A DNA stretch of 53,688 bases from an uncultured Paracoccaceae bacterium (GTDB lineage Bacteria > Pseudomonadota > Alphaproteobacteria > Rhodobacterales > Rhodobacteraceae). The position numbers and the translations under genes are program-made. The notes beneath the pieces are model-generated. The model saw only the letters and a list, made by a program, of their open reading frames with translations, had not been told where the DNA came from and did not search any database. The stretch is from NCBI GenBank assembly GCA_951812305.1, contig CATOSB010000015.1, positions 1 through 53,688 on the forward strand. Reading direction: 5' to 3'. Positions 52,872 through 53,688 of the stretch are shown here, piece after piece; within the stretch, counting starts at the first letter, position 1; the number at the start of each line of letters is the position of its first letter.

Positions 52872-53688
52872 TTGAATATTGAACTGCCGGGCCAGGGCGG
52901 CCTCCTCACACCGGGCTTCCTCACCGACACCATCCGCGAGATGGACGACTGGACCACCCTGTCCGATGCGGAGGTTGACCAGATAGACGAGGCCATCCGC
53001 GAGACCGTTTCAGAGTTCGGGGCCGCGCAATCGCCCAACGAGGCACAGACGGAACAGGATCTGATCTGGCCTGTGTTATCCCATCTCGGCTGGACCGAAA
53101 CCCTCCCTCAACAAACCCTGTCCGTGAAAGGCCGGAGCGACGTGCCGGACGGGCTTCTCTTCGGCAACCCCGAGAGCAAGACCGAAGCCGTGGCGTCGCC
53201 AGAGGAATGGCGACGTTACGCGCTCGGACGGGCGCTTCTGGAAGCCAAGCGCTGGGGCTGCCCCCTTGACCGGCGCAGCGAGGAGCCGGGTGAGGCGGTC
53301 CCGCCCTCAACGCAGATGCTACGCTACATGCGCCGGGCGGAGATCGTCACCGAAGGCAAGCTCCGCTGGGGTCTCCTGACCAACGGACGGCACTGGCGGC
53401 TCTACTTCTCGAACGCCCGGTCGGTCTCGGAAGACTTCCTCGACCTCGATCTGGTGGCAATCCTCGGGCTGGATGGCACGGATCGTCTCGCGCTTGAGAC
53501 CGAAGAGCATCGTCATTGGCTGAAGGTCTTCATCCTCGCCTTCCGTCGCGCATCCTTCGACCCCACCGGGCCGGACGGGCGCAGTTTCCATATCCGGGCC
53601 ATCGACGAGGGCCGGAGCTACGAGGCGCGGATTGCGGAAGACCTCTCCGAGAAGGTCTTCGATGATGTCTTCCCCGGGCTGGCGCGGG
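52872..53688 (+). pseudogene. Type IIG restriction-modification protein, N-terminal part (B copy 2, cut by window edge)
   Basis: Identical to 38576-39392. The frame is still open at the window end. Confidence 0.85.

Larger units (their letters stand above)
45510..53688. repeat. Body of plasmid-like unit B, copy 2 (lacks last 110 bp)
   Basis: Recurrence of 31214-39392 at an offset of exactly 14,296 bp. The window ends inside the restriction gene, 110 bp before the next transposon block would begin. Confidence 0.9.

Noticed and set aside
1..53688. Chromosomal genomic island with repeated transposon insertions
   Set aside because: The units between transposons repeat exactly with their own replication genes, and no chromosomal housekeeping genes, tRNA or attachment site are seen.
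1..53688. tRNA, rRNA, riboswitch or retron sequences
   Set aside because: No tRNA-like cloverleaf, rRNA stretch, reverse transcriptase or recognisable riboswitch was found on either strand by inspection.

Overview
The window is not an ordinary chromosome stretch. It reads as a head-to-tail concatemer of two small plasmids joined through copies of one Tn3-family transposon. Three full transposon blocks (10042-16048, 25207-31213, 39503-45509; 6,007 bp each) and one partial block (1-883) separate two copies of a 9,158-bp body A (884-10041, 16049-25206) and two copies of an 8,289-bp body B (31214-39502, and 45510-53688 lacking its last 110 bp). A plus transposon repeats every 15,165 bp and B plus transposon every 14,296 bp, and the copies agree in every stretch and translation compared. 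Each body has its own replication gene, so the simplest reading is plasmid A (15,165 bp) and plasmid B (14,296 bp), each with the same transposon, seen as an A-A-B-B multimeric cointegrate or as a long-read assembly concatemer. Codon use, the IHF-beta gene, the IS5/IS427-type remnant and the Rep_3 protein suggest an alphaproteobacterium, probably Rhodobacterales; this is inference.

Body A carries, in order: an outer-membrane beta-barrel gene cut by the transposon end; a VapD-type ribonuclease gene; a decayed tail of a replication gene; a module of a 160-aa unknown gene divergent from a ribbon-helix-helix (RHH) gene over a palindromic operator; a coiled-coil gene; a RepL-like winged-helix gene with two 21-bp palindromic repeats in front; a RelB/RelE-type toxin-antitoxin pair; an IS5-family remnant; a membrane-anchored DUF4041/GIY-YIG protein; a 10-bp repeat array; and a second copy of the module in which the unknown gene is frameshifted, the RHH gene is hit by a 273-bp Tn3-derived mini-element, and the second RepL-like gene is cut by the transposon block.

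The transposon block has a 182-bp Tn3-derived mini-element (38-bp terminal repeats) at its left edge. Next comes a 5,812-bp Tn3-family element with 44-bp inverted repeats, a 962-aa DDE transposase, a serine resolvase with a candidate res site, and four passenger ORFs of unknown function, all on the minus strand.

Body B begins and ends inside one type IIG restriction-modification gene. The transposon splits it between the nuclease-bearing N-terminal part (38576-39502) and the methyltransferase NPPW motif (31214 onward), and a central portion is missing. Between lie a resolvase HTH remnant, a small membrane protein, a third coiled-coil gene, an inverted near-identical copy of the RHH/unknown-gene module, an IHF-beta gene, an ankyrin-type fragment, an iteron origin with a Rep_3 initiator, a terminase fragment, a small RHH partition-like gene behind the last 32 codons of a parA, and a small unknown gene. 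B appears to have lost its partition ATPase and its restriction enzyme.

The least familiar parts are the RHH/unknown/RepL/coiled-coil module, present three times in different states of decay with co-varying operator palindromes, and the transposon's passenger operon. Function of both is open.
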